Shown here piece by piece: positions 36,301 through 47,448 of a DNA stretch of 64,000 nt. A program made the translations under genes and the position numbers. Origin of the DNA: Microbotryum silenes-acaulis (Eukaryota > Basidiomycota > Microbotryomycetes > Microbotryales > Microbotryaceae); the NCBI GenBank assembly GCA_003665825.1, contig QPFY01000009.1:1054001-1118000 (forward strand). Reading direction: 5' to 3'. A model generated the notes under the pieces. The model saw only the letters and a program-made list of their open reading frames with translations, was not told the DNA's origin and made no database searches. Numbering within the stretch: position 1 is the stretch's first letter; each line of letters starts with the position of its first letter.

Positions 36301-38919
36301 TCAAAACCCCTCGGGCAAAGGTTCCCTCCCTTCCCCATTCCCATGACCCGCACCCGCATCAGTAATACCATTGCCGTACTCGCCGTTATTACCCCTCTCC
36401 TGATCCGCCTCTTGATGCCCACGAGGACCGGTCGGTGCACCCGTGGGTACACCACTCCCTTGAAAGTTCTTGTACCTCGCGTTGAATTCAATTTGTAGAG
36501 GGCGGCCTTTGGCAAAATCGTAGGGAAAGAATAAAAAGAGGATGAGTCATCGCCCCCCAAAAATCAAGGAAAAGTTAGAAACCGACTACTGACCTCCATA
36601 GGTATAACCCTGGAACTGAGCGATCGCCGTTTGCGCCTCTTCGATCGTCGCGAATTGGACCACGCCTGATCCTTTGGCTCGACCCGTCGCTTCATCGATA
36701 AGCATCGCCGCTTCCTCGACCGTTCCCGTCGTCTGGAACAATTCGACCAGATCTTCGTCCGCAGTAGACCAAGGTAACTACAGGCCAATAAGCCGAAGGA
36801 GACGTCAGCTCTCTTGTCGATTTGGCACAATCCAGGGGTGCGCGCGCGTGGCGACTCACATTCCTAACGAAAATTTGCTTGTTCGGCGTAGCCACAAGCG
36901 GCTTGAAACCACCTTGCATGAACCCAGGAGGAGCGAAAGGAAGGTGCGGGGGCGGCGCGCCGAAACCACCGGTGAAACCACCTCGGAAACCGCCTCGACC
37001 TCCGGCGAATCCACCTCGGGGTACGAAGCCACCTCCGCCACCCCCGGTCGGGAATCGGTCTTCACGTACTTCGAGGATCGCCCCGTCGATTTCGTAGCCG
37101 TTGTACATCGCTGGAGGAGATCGATAGCCTGGGTTCAGTAACTTATCACAGAGTAGCGCGTCCGACGCCAACACTGACCAATTGCGTTCTGAGCATCCTG
37201 GCTCGTCTCAAAGACAACCGTACCGGTGCCCGTGGGGGTCCCATCAGGAGCAGTCTTGACATCCGCACGAATGATCTGACCCGCAGCACGGAAAAGATCC
37301 TTCAACTCTTGCCAACCCGCATTCGCAGGAAGGCCTTGGATGAAGAGGTGACGTCCTTGACCTGGTGCAGGGGCGGAGGAGGCGAATCCCCCTCCTCGAC
37401 CGACACCGGCGGAGAAACCACCTCGGGTAGGAGCGGTGAGCGCACCGGGTCCGGTATACCCAGGTCGGGATCCTGAGACGGCCGCTGAACCGTATCGCGC
37501 CTCTTCTTCTCGGTCCTGTGAGTTTGAGAATCTCGGGGTCAATCTCGGCTCGAGGTGACGTGAGTGGCCTGCGACGATCACCCACCTCGCGCACGTAGAC
37601 AGGTCGTCCCAACAAAGGCTGTTCGTTGAGTTGACTGATCGCACGTTGTGCCTCTTCAGGTCGTGAGAATTCGACAACACTGAATGGAGCGGTGACAGCG
37701 TTCGTGGTTGAGACAATTGCGCAGTTCGGTGCAGCAGAGCCGGAAGAGCAACGAAAAGAGACTGACCCGCATCCTTTCGACATGCCGTTGGGAAGAGTCA
37801 TGATTTCGGAAAAGACAACGTTTCCGGCTGTTGGTGTGATGCAAGGCGTGGTGGCGATACAAGAGGGCGAAGGAAGTCGATAGCCGTAAAAGTCGTCCAT
37901 GATTTGACCCCGGTTTTCCATCATCCCACCAATGACCATCCCATACGTGAGCGCACACCCAGCAAAAAAGTACGACCATAATCAGCCTTTCTTCTTTCAT
38001 GATCCCCTTCCAACCGTGTCTAGGCCTGTCCCGCGCGTCCCAGTCTGGCCCCACTGCGCCAAGCAGGGGCTCCAAAAGAGTGGTGTCGTCCCCAAAGTTT
38101 TTGCGCTAACCCCCTCCCCCACTGAAGCACAACCAAAGTAATAATAATAATGATAATCACTGACCCTCCTTCATAAAGTCCTTCAAATCGTTCCACTTGA
38201 CGTTGAAGCTGAGGTTGGTGATGTAGACCCTATTCTCCTTCTTGGAATGCTTGCTCGCTTCAATCGCGGCGGTCTGTCTCGCCGCTGCCTTCCTCACAGG
38301 GTCGTAGGGCGTCGATCCGGTCGCCCTCGAGCCGTTGTCGCGGTCGGGGTTGTAGCGCGATGAGCGAAACTCGCGCTTGGGTGGGTCGACGGAACGGTCG
38401 ACGTCCATTTTGCGCGGTGGGGAGGCCGAACGACGCGGGGAACGGGAGCGAGATCGGTTTCGACGGGCTGGTGGCGAGCGCGACTCGGAGCGTCGTCGGT
38501 GGCGGCTCGATCGCTGTATGGTATCGATGGTCGGCCGCGGGGAACCGATGGGATGGCGAAGAGGCAAGCGTGAGCAATCGGGAAAACGTGTTGCCAGTTC
38601 GGGACACGGGACAGGGCGATAATAGGGTATGGGTATGGGTATGGTCATGACCGGAGCGGTGTTTTGCAGCGAGGACGATCAGGTCAGCCGAGCACGAAGC
38701 AAAGAGGACCGCATCGGTGACCATGGCCGCGATCAAAAAAAGAAAGCTTACGTCTCGATCATCGTATTCTGGTAAAGAGGTGGCATGAGGTCAGCATCCC
38801 GGTCGACCTGCCCAGCGCTCGTAGAACGCCGTGTGGATGAACCTACCCTCCCGCCTGTTCGAATGTGCTTCATCGTGTCGTAGAGTTGGTCTGTGAGGCG
38901 CATCGAGTAGGTCATACAT
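36301..38919 (-). CDS. RNA-binding protein with RS region and three RRMs, Gbp2/Hrb1-like
   Basis: Probably an SR-like mRNA export or processing factor. Nine exons leftwards: 38919-38847, 38768-38752, 38513-38165, 37827-37767, 37679-37586, 37515-37179, 37110-36860, 36777-36594 and 36506-36301; 523 residues. An N-terminal Arg/Ser region (RNRSRSRSPRRSASPPRK) precedes RRM1 from about residue 125 (RVYITNLSFNV; GCGVVEFSRPEEA). RRM2 begins at about 253 (HLFIQGLPAN), then an RGG-type Gly/Arg segment, then RRM3 at about 388-462 (KQIFVRNLPWSTADEDLVEL; GSGVVQFATIEEA). The order RS-RRM-RRM-RGG-RRM matches Gbp2/Hrb1. The start was chosen because the 17-nt exon 2 joins exon 1 and exon 3 in frame (EYDDRDRSSRHRRR); shorter starts break phase. 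Confidence 0.88.
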
Positions 38920-39260
38920 CAGTCTAGGATGCAGCATGCACCGTGACCGTCACGTGCTCTGCCAAGCCTCGTGTGCTGCTCCGTGCTCGCACGCACCGGT
39001 CTGCAACACCCTCGGAACAGAGCTAGGCGTCAGTGCACAGTCTGGATCAAGGGTGTCGAGGTGACTGACCACTCATGTTGTCGTGGATTGTAGTAGATGG
39101 CGGCTGAGTCGGTCAAGATGATGCCGGGACGACGAGGCCGGGCGCGAGAGCGAGGTAAAACCCGCTCATTCCACTCAAGTGACTTTTGAGATTTCATTAC
39201 GAAGATTGCTAGCCTCAATACAATTATGCTGTTATTACTACTACTCTTTATGAAAGAAAA
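38920..39260. other. Intergenic spacer up to the Helitron fragment
   Basis: Probable promoter and 5' UTR of the RRM gene. Nothing else recognised. Confidence 0.5.
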
Positions 39261-39640
39261 CCAGTGGGAACCCGTTAAATTAACGTGAGCGTGAAATTCA
39301 AATAGCAGGAGAATCGAACAGTCTACATGAAACAGAGGTTGAGAAAACACACTACAAAAGTACAGCAAAGAAACAGTTCTCCATTCATCGCCCAAACAGC
39401 CTGCCCGTTGCTTGTGGCCAAAAACGTCGTCGTCGCAGAGTCGGTTCAACTTGGCTTCAAACACTCGTGCAATGAAATCCGGTCGGTTGCATGCTTTGGT
39501 CGTTCGGCCCCAGTGCAGCCTTGATTTCCGGCCATTCGAGGTTGCACGTCACCGTGACGAACAGCGAAGGCTTTCCATATTTGACGACGCACGCCATCGC
39601 ATCTTGGTAACGCTGCGTGTTCTCGCGCGGTCTATTCTTG
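39261..39640 (-). mobile_element. 5'-truncated Helitron 3' end (minus strand)
   Basis: Read leftwards from about 39640, this matches the plus-strand copy at about 43928-44312 at base level. It encodes the start of the Helitron Rep catalytic region: RYQDAMACVVKYGKPSLF, then TVTCNLEWPEIKAAL, equivalent to the family pattern 'AM..V...G.PDLFIT.TCNP.WPEI'. It then passes into non-coding sequence and ends in a hairpin (39285-39273) followed by CTGG (39264-39261, minus strand). Similarity to the other copy stops within two bases of CTGG, as expected for a Helitron end. Frames are broken, so it is not active. Confidence 0.75.
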
Positions 39641-40105
39641 CGCCGCCTCTATGCAGCCAGCTGTGCGACTGCTGTGGACTGCGTTGAACAGCTCCGGGCA
39701 GAATCGCGCTTCCAGCACGTTATATTATCGGTACATCGTCCAGAAGCTCCCAGAGTGAACGAGCATTCTGAAAAACCATAGAAATACCACCAAAGCAAAG
39801 CAGAAAGAGGACGGTGAGAAAGAAGCAATTAAGAGGAATCCTGACTATGCGGCACTCACCCTGACTCCGTGAAATGTCTGTGTATCGGGGGCTCGCACGA
39901 GGGCGCTCGATGCTGTCGACTTTGAGGCGAGACCAAGCCCTGATCCGATCTCTGAATTGATTACAGTGTACTGCTGCTCTGCCGACAACAACGATTGGGC
40001 AGAAAGTGGTCGTATTGAGACGGAAGGAAGGGAATTCAGCAGAGGGCTAGTGGTGACGAATTCAGCCTTGACAGAAACGGAGGGTACGAACAATGCATCC
40101 ATCCT
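39641..40105. other. Spacer between the Helitron fragment and the unknown gene
   Basis: 465 bp. It holds the presumed 3' UTR of the gene at 40106-41070. The minus strand has an open frame at 39845-40102 with no family signal or splice connection. I regard it as non-coding. Confidence 0.45.
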
Positions 40106-41070
40106 TCAGTCATTGTCAGTCGCCTTCGAACCTGGCGAGCCGCTATCCGTCTCGTGCGACTCGCTCTCGAGACCAATGGGGAGAAGAGCCGGGATCCCCA
40201 GGATCTCGTCGTCTTTCGGCAGGAAATTTGACCTCGCATCAACCACGACATCGAAGTCGGTAGGAAAGCTCGTACCGTCGAAAACAATGCCACCGCGTCC
40301 TGCGAATGTACACGTTCACGGTGAGGGCGCACAACGAGTTTAGTCCGATGTCTCCTTTAGGGCGATGGGTAAAAATCCAGACCTACTCTTGAGATGCTCC
40401 AGCTCGCCTTCGAGGAATCCAGAGGGTCCAGGCGTTGGATCGGGATATGAGAAGTAGGCCACGCGATCCTTTCGAAACGACGGCAGCGATCCTAGGCGAA
40501 GGATGAGATTGTCGGATCGTCGAAGAGGAGGGTCGAGCTCGGGGTGCTTAGCATTGTATTCGGAGATGAATCTGTCCCGGAGGGCGTTTAAGACTTGTAG
40601 GATCGAATGTGAACAGGGGCGGGGGCGAGTCTGAGTCAGACACTACCGCAGCAGATACAACGCGGAGGTCACGAGAACACACAGAAGTACTTACGGTATC
40701 TAGAGTACTTGATGATCTTCCAGTGATCGTTGCAGAGGCCACGCTCCCCGAAATAGAACTTCCTCGACTCTAGCCAAGCCACCCATACCTCTGGAGAAAA
40801 GATGTTCCAGCCCGAACGTTGCTCAAGTCGAGTCTGAATCTCCGTGCAGTAAAGTCTGAGTGCCTTGCTGTACGCCTGGAGCTCTCGCCACGTTTTCTCG
40901 GAGACGGCCTGCCAGATGATCTCGGCTTCCTTGTAAAAGCGGGCTTCCGGCCGGCGACCAGCGTACTCGAAGAAGCGAAACATCATGTCGGGAAGGAAGT
41001 GCTCTCTTCGGTCGATCAGTACTCGCAGTGGGATGCCCTTGGAGCGGGTTGGAGCTGGGGGTTCGGGCAT
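40106..41070 (-). CDS. Unknown protein, 258 residues, between two Helitron ends
   Basis: Exons leftwards: 41070-40695, 40593-40387 and 40299-40106. Phases close, with donors GTAAGT and GTAGGT. The product begins MPEPPAPTRSKGIPLRVLID and continues with an aromatic-rich, mixed-charge N-terminal half (FLPDMMFRFFEYAGRRPEAR, AVSEKTWRELQAYSKALRLY) and a C-terminal half with FDGTSFPTDFDVVVDARSNF followed by GIPALLPIGLE. No membrane segment, signal peptide or known domain is recognised. Clean phases and normal-looking composition suggest a functional gene. It might be a host gene between insertions or a gene carried by the element. An upstream TTG in frame (41106) was not used. Confidence 0.6.
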
Positions 41071-41639
41071 GATTATGCTGGTGCGGAGAGGTGGCTGCAG
41101 TGGCAAGTGCCAGGCTGGAGTGACGCTCTAAGGTCAATGAACGAGTCAGAAATCGAACAATGACACCCGCACGAACGAGAAGGCGTGGAACAGACCAGGA
41201 CAGGTTGGGATTAGCACGAGCAAAGGGTTCAGTAGGCTAGGAGCGGACGCGCACGCAAGCTACAAAGAGGGAGGCAGGAGGAGGCGGGAGGCACAGTGGA
41301 GGCACACGCCGCCGCTCGCCGCCAGTCGCCGCCCGACCGTACGACTTTCTTCCCCTGCGCGTCGATCACGTGACGCATTGTTTACATCGCGACACCGGTT
41401 TCAGGGGCTCAACAACAACAAGAGGTTCGAGGGTTAGTAAATAATCCCGCGCCGCTCTCCAAATTCTTTCCCTTTCCCTCCCACTCTCATCGAATTTTGG
41501 TGATACTCATTCAAGGAGTAACGCTCGCCACTACTATGCCCCGGTCCCAAGGTCGTCAGGGAGGGTCATCGCAACCTCGCCGAGTCTTGGGCGCGAGGGT
41601 AGCGCCAGGTAGCACCCTGTACTGCCCTGTAGCGCCGTA
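41071..41639. other. Upstream region of the unknown gene / left margin of the Helitron
   Basis: Holds the promoter of the minus-strand unknown gene. From about 41534 an arginine-rich plus-strand frame may already belong to the Helitron N-terminus. The 5' end of the element (TC after A) could not be fixed. Confidence 0.4.
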
Positions 41640-41974
41640 CCATGGGCCTGCTCGAGCGCCTGCGGCATGAACCTCTTCGTCCCGCTCCGATCAACAAAAT
41701 CAGCCCCCCGCGCGTATTGACAACAACTCAACCGATCTTGGTATTGCGACACGTTTACGAGCCCGCCGTGCAGCTGTGCAGAACGGACAGCGTGGTCAGC
41801 GCGATGGCCGACCCGACGCTGAACGCCCCACGCCCCACCACCACGTGCACCTCCTCCTGCTGCGGGTCAAGGCCAGCGGAGCCCCCGCAGGGCTAGAAGC
41901 CTCAAACCACTCAAGCCCCGCGTTTCAATCGGCGACTGCCTCGGCCCCCAGACGGCCGTGTGCACCCACTGCAA

Positions 41975-43066
41975 GGCTCGACACCGGAAGTGCGAAAGGA
42001 CGAAGTCGACCGGACACTTTAGCACGGGCTGCTCGCAGGGCAAAGTACAGCTGCCTCCCCCTCCCCGGCCCAATCCCGAGTATCGACAGCTACTTGAAGG
42101 CCCGCATAGCGGTCAGTTGCTCCGTCCAACAACATTCGTCTGCAGCAAATCCACATGCTGAACTGTGCGACCCACATACAGAAGCTAAAGCATTCCGCTA
42201 GAACGCTCAGTCGTACAACAACGCGCTGTCCTTCACTTCGCTCGCTGCCCACTGCCAGGGCTGGGACCAAACTCAAGTGGGCACGCTAGGACCCCCCGTG
42301 TCTCGCGTATTTGGTCGCCTTTACCATCCACTTGGCGCCCTGATCGCTGCCGTCATCCAACGCCCAGCATTTGCTCAAACATGGCTGATCGACCCGGCCG
42401 AGGCAACCGACACTCGACTTGGACCCAACGGCGCAGACAGTCGCATACAAAGATCTACTTTGGCCCAGCTCGAGTCCATGTTGCGTACCGTGGCTGCGTC
42501 GGTCTCGGCCAGGTGGTAGGGGGCTTTGGCCGATGCGAACTCCCTCACAAAGCGATTTCCGGTGCGCAACATGGACTCGAGCTTGGTCAAAGTAGATCTT
42601 TGTATGCGACTGTGTGCGCCGTTGGGTCCAGGTCGAGTGTCGGTTGCCTCGGCCGGGTCGATCAGCCATGTTTGAGCAAATGCTGGGCGTTAGATGACGG
42701 CAGCGATCAGGGCGCCAAGTGGATGGTAAAGGCGACCAAACACGCGAGACACGGGGGGTCCTAGAGTGCCCAGTCGTGTCTGGTCGAAGTGAGCAGCGAG
42801 CGAAGCGAGCGACAGTGCGTTATTGTACGACTGAGCGTTCTCGCGGAATGCTTTAGCTTCTGTGCGTAGGTCGCACAGTTCAGCATGTGGATCTGCAGCA
42901 GACAAATGTTGTTGGACGGAGCAACTGACCGCTATGCGGGCCTTCAAGTAGCTGTCGATACTCGGGATTGGGCCGGGGAGGGGGAGGCAGCTGTACTTTG
43001 CCCTGCGAGCAGCCCGTGCTAAAGTGTCCGGTCGACTTCGTCCTTTCGCACTTCCGGTGTCGAGCC
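41975..43066. repeat. ~1.1-kb fold-back palindrome inside the Helitron
   Basis: Left arm 41975-42489 and right arm 42561-43066 are inverted copies of each other with a 71-nt centre. They differ by scattered substitutions and one indel of about 9 nt (near 42248-42290 versus its mate). As a result both strands code nearly the same 128-codon frame (42381-42764 plus, 42286-42669 minus). The plus-strand protein continues from LESMLRT (left arm end) to RFVREFASAK (43066 on), so the right arm and centre are an inverted partial duplication inserted into one element. Confidence 0.85.
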
Positions 43067-44286
43067 GCTTTGTGAGGGAGTTCGCATCGGCCAAAGAGTG
43101 GGTCCTGCGCCTCTGCCAACCACCTGGCCGAGACCGACGCAACCATAACCTTCCTACGTCGAGCAGAAATGGCGATGCTTATCTGCGATTCCGACACCAA
43201 CACGGGAGATCGTGGACCGCAAGACCTTATTCTCCAGGTGCACGGTGATCGATGTCCAAACGGTCGGCCCAAGTACCAAGTCGTCAGCTCGCTCCATCCG
43301 TCCGCGATGCCTCTCCGTTACCCACTTCTGTTCCTCGCAGGAGAAGGTGGTTTTCACCCCAACATTCCTCTTTGCGGGTTCAGCCAAGCTGGGACGCCGA
43401 TCGCCAGAAACCGAGAGCAGATCGACAATGGTGTCCAATTGCGCGAAGTACTTGCCGGTTTTGGTCTTGATGACGAAGACGAAGAGGAGGGCGAAGACCG
43501 CGCGATGAGGATGAAGATGACGAGGAGGACGAAGAGAGTGGTGATAGTGAAGGTAAGCGTCTTCGGCTCTCTCTCACGTGTTCCATTCTGTTGAGACGCA
43601 AGCACAGACTGACATAGAATGTTTGAATATCTATAACGAAGGTCAAGGAAAAGCGGTCGAGGTGGATCGACCTGTCGCGTTCCCAATTCTTTGCGTACTA
43701 CTCGCACGATCGTGACGACTACTTCTCAATCCCGCATTGCACCCAGCGTCTCTTCTTCGAGTTCGTGATCGACGGATACTCCCAAATCAAGACCGCTCGA
43801 CTCAACTACATCCGGTTGCATCAAGAAAAACCTGCGCCTCACTACGGCCCAAAGCATCACCGACTCTGTTGTCAACGGCTTGACCCCGGATCAGATTGGA
43901 CGTTCGGTGATTTCGGGCTTGACGTTCAAGAATAGACCGCGCGGGATCACGCAGCGTTACCAGAATGCGATGGCGTGCGTTGTCGAACATTGAAGGCCTC
44001 CGCTGTTCATCACGGTGAGGTGCGACCCCGAATGGCCGGAAATCAAGGCTGCACTGTGGCCAGACGACAAAGCATGCAACCATCCGGATCTCATTTCACG
44101 AGTGTTTGAAGCCAAGTTGAACCGACTCTGCGGCGACCTTTCGGGCACCAAGCAACGGGCAGGCTATTTCGGCGATAAATGGAGAACCGTTTGTTTGCTG
44201 TACTTCGTATTGTGTGTTTCTGCCTCTGCTGAAATGCTGAAATCATGTATATTGTTCGATTCTTCTGCTATTTGAATTTCATCCTC

Positions 44287-44312
44287 CCGTTAATTTAACG
44301 GATTCCCACTGG
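44287..44312 (+). mobile_element. Helitron 3' terminus: hairpin plus CTGG
   Basis: A perfect palindrome CCGTTAATTTAACGG (44287-44301) is followed by 7 nt and CTGG (44309-44312), then T. This fits the Helitron 3' signature (short hairpin, roughly ten bases, CTRR, insertion before T). The minus-strand copy at 39285-39261 has the same layout, and the two copies diverge right after CTGGTT. Confidence 0.75.
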
Positions 44313-45081
44313 TTGAAATCTATTAGATTCAGAAGAAGACCCCGTTCTCCGAGTTCGGTCTACAAGCGGGGCATCCTACCTGTTGTTTATGATAAAGTAA
44401 CCTCGAAAAACCCAGATTCCTGGACATTGAAGTAGTACTGTATAATCCGGCCAAGTCCGATGCCGGAATGGCAAATCGAAGACAGTCTTTGTCGTTGCGC
44501 CTATCATCACACTGTGTTCCTCAGTAATTGGTATGGAGTACACTTTTACCAGCCATTGCCACATACTTCGAATCCTCCCGTCCGGTGGGCTACCGAGAGC
44601 AACAGAAGTTGGAGCCGTACGTCAGCCGTCGCTCATGGTCGCGTGTGTCATGCCGACAATGGGCACGCGCCTCGTCGCGCACGCTGCCGTAGCACCGGGT
44701 CGTTTCTGCAAGATGCGCCCGTTGCATTTCGTGTTCTGGAATTCCCCCCGCCTCCCCCCGCTTCCTCATTTCAGACCGACCCTGTTTACCGTTCATTTTC
44801 AATCTTCCATTCCCCTATCCTCACCCCGACTTCCACCCTCGTCCCGCCCAGGCATCCACTCCCCTGGTTCCACTCGTTCAGCAAGGTTGACTTTCATTCA
44901 GTCAACGTCGTCGTCGTCCTCGTCGTCGGAGTCCGTGGTGGGTCAACGCGTAGTCCCCGGCCCCGCCAAAGTCGCGTACGCCCGCATCGACGCGCAAAGG
45001 CCTCCTTGCGGTAATCGATAACAGCTCCACCAGACCGATTCGATCGCAGAAGTCTTTCACCACAAAATCAATCTGCCCACC
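44313..45081. other. Intergenic region right of the Helitron
   Basis: Presumed promoter of the membrane protein gene; pyrimidine-rich between about 44720 and 44880. Overlapping plus-strand frames at 44460-45020 look like chance openings in proline/serine-coding-like sequence. Confidence 0.5.
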
Positions 45082-47448
45082 ATGGCACACAAGGACCAAT
45101 CAGCCCGAGTTCGCCTACATCGACAACCCAAGCGACAGTTCGACGACAACGACACCGACTCGGGTTCGGGCAACGATGCTGCAGGAGACGATGCCACGAC
45201 CCCAGCCGGCACCACTATACCAGCTTCTGTCGCCTCACCTACGCCACGAGCCAGTACCACACCCAACCTTGTCCCGACGACGACACCTTCAACCACTCCA
45301 TCGACGACTCCCTCCCAGACTCCGGCGACGACGCCCGCAATCGTGCCGACCACCACTACTAGTAAGTTGTCGTCTTTCACTCGCTCTGAACAATGAGAAC
45401 ATCATCTTTTCACTTTCGGGATTCGAGATTATACTCTTTCACCGAAAACCGACTTGGGGACTTGCTGTTACAACTGCTTCCATCGACTACATGCGTGCGA
45501 AGATAATCGCGATCGGGGAATTTCGATGCGATTCAGCGACCCGTCGTTTGTTTGCAAGTGCTCGCGGCCTAGCGCATGGCGCCAAAAGCCAGCGACGACC
45601 GGCCGATGTCGAGCTACACCACGCAGGGTGCAGGCTAGTGGGGTCATCTAGTATCTCTTGGAACCTCGAGCCTGGATGACTATCTTGCCATCGCACCCGA
45701 GGATGCTTCCTGCGTCTGTGTTCGAGCTCTTGCGTTCGTCCGACAATTGCCGACTCGCGAGGCACGTCAGTGGCAGCGCGCGCCGCGCCGCGCCTACGCA
45801 CAGAGCCCGCACGCGTCGTCGTCATGGTCGACGGTCCCGACGGGACGAGCACACCGTCTATGACCATTGATTGATGAAGGCTCCTAAGGGCCGCCTTACT
45901 TTTTGGGTTCCTTCGGAGATTTTGAGTGCGGATGGAGCTTGGCCGGTGTAGCCTATGTTCCATTAGCCCCCGCCTCATCAATGGATCCGGAGCGGGAATA
46001 GGGGCCACCACGCGTAGAATCGATTGGGCCTGGGGCGCATCCAGACTCTGCGTCCGTTGGTGCTGTTGTGCTGATTCTCGTGAGCCTCGTCTGTTGTCAA
46101 TGCAGCCACCACTACACCTGTCGCCACAACTCGAGCCGTGACCACGACGGCGGAACGTATCACAACGACGGATGAGGCTGCGGACACAACGACGGACGAG
46201 GTTGCGGAGACAACGACGACAGCATCAGCAACCCCGACCCCTTTGATTTTTTCTTCGTCCTTGTCCTCGTCCACTACGACCGCCTTGCCATCAGCTAGCG
46301 TGACTGTCGTCGTTGTGTCCGCATCCCAAACCTCGACCGCGAGCGGGACCCTGGCTTCGAGCGAATCGAGCAATTCCTCCTCTGGCCCCTCCACAGGCGC
46401 GGTCGTCGGCATCGTCGCGGGCTCGTTGTTGGCCGTCATCGTCGTCGCCGCTCTGGTCGCTCAAGTCCTCAAAAGGCGACGTCGCTCCAGTGACAATGAC
46501 GACCCCTCACCTTTCGAGCGTGACGAATACCGTCGTGGCTCGGTCATGCTCGAGGACGATCTGGATGCGTATGGCGAAGCGCACCATAGTCCGGATCCTT
46601 ACTACGCTGCAGGGGGGGCCGTGCAGATGCAGCAAATCAACGAATACGGAAACCTCGATCGATCGAACACGATGGGCAGCCAAGGGTCACTCGCTCTGCC
46701 TACCTTGGCCAGGAACGGCACGCTCGGCACACCGCGGCCACCTTCGGGCCTTATCCAACACGTCGCGTACCAACAGCAACACCAGCAGCAACACCACATG
46801 ATGGCTCCCCCCAACTTTGGTCCTGGTCAAGTCTTGCCTTCGATGCCACCCCCGATCGCGTATCCTACCGGACAGGCCGCAGGAACAGGATTGGACTATG
46901 CCAACTCGATGTCGGGATTATCGCGCTCAGAGTCGGGAGGAGCGTTCGGTTCAGGTCCTTACCGCGCGCCTTCGAACGATCGTCAAGTGTGGCAACCAGC
47001 GGGTCTTGATCGTCAAGGCTCGATCAGCTCGGTCTATTCGACCCGATCGGACCAACCTCATGCTGGTGCACTAAATGGATACTCCTCGCACGGAGCAGGA
47101 GGTGTTAGCGACGAGCAAGCTCAACGCTTATCTTTGGTCAGGGAAGAACACGAATCCGATACGCAGTCCTTGTCCTACCCTATCGTTCGATCGGGAACGC
47201 CGACCAATTCGAACGTGCAGCAAACCTTCTTCTCGCATCGTCATGAGGACTCGTTCGACGGCGCGAGCTCGATGAATGGAACGAGTGGGACGGTGCTCAC
47301 GAGTCTACCTGGTTACGAGAGTTGGACGGGGTCCCGACCGGCTCCAAGTGATGGGGGACCCACGAGACGATTGAGCGTCGTCAACGGGGGACTGAACGAT
47401 TTTGATCGTGAGGAGGGAGAAGGTTACCACGGAGCTTACAGGCGATAA
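45082..47448 (+). CDS. Single-pass membrane protein with Ser/Thr-rich ectodomain, Mid2-like
   Basis: Two exons, 45082-45361 and 46106-47448, joined in phase; 540 residues. The first ~190 residues are dominated by Thr, Ser, Pro and Ala (TTTPSTTPSTTPSQTPATTP), as in heavily O-mannosylated cell-wall sensors. One transmembrane helix (about 191-215, GAVVGIVAGSLLAVIVVAAL) is followed by a KRRRR stop-transfer and a ~320-residue cytoplasmic tail with Gln/His stretches. The layout resembles Mid2/Wsc-type stress sensors, but there is no Cys-rich WSC domain and no obvious signal peptide. The N-terminus is hydrophilic, so it may be type III or lack an upstream exon. The 744-nt intron is about ten times longer than its neighbours. 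Would be a natural substrate of PMT enzymes. Confidence 0.7.

Larger units (their letters stand above)
41640..44312 (+). mobile_element. Decayed Helitron with Rep/helicase N-terminal region
   Basis: The plus strand reads, in order and across several frames, the pattern of a Helitron RepHel protein before its HUH motif. A zinc-binding CTHCKARHRKCE (near 41961) and CSQGKVQLPPPPRPNPEYRQ are followed by QSYNNALSFTSLAAH (near 42205), FGRLYHPLGALIAAV, PAFAQTWLIDPAEATDTRL and LAQLESMLRT (to 42489). After an inverted insertion it resumes at 43066 with RFVREFASAKEWVLR, then SSLHPSAMPLRYPLLF, GEGGFHPNIPL, SRSQFFAYYSHDRDDYFSIP, ARLNYIRLHQ and DPEWPEIKAALWPDD. Known defects: TAG at 42199-42201, several frameshifts, and no HUH motif or helicase. 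The 3' terminus is typical (see 44287-44312). The 5' limit is uncertain. Confidence 0.8.

Noticed and set aside
42286..42764. Two nearly identical 128-codon frames on opposite strands, at first taken as a duplicated small gene
   Set aside because: They are an out-of-frame reading of the palindromic Helitron arms; the conserved Helitron protein is in another frame.
44460..45021. Two overlapping plus-strand frames of about 160-180 codons
   Set aside because: Pro/Ser-rich chance openings in a pyrimidine-rich promoter region; no splice or domain support.
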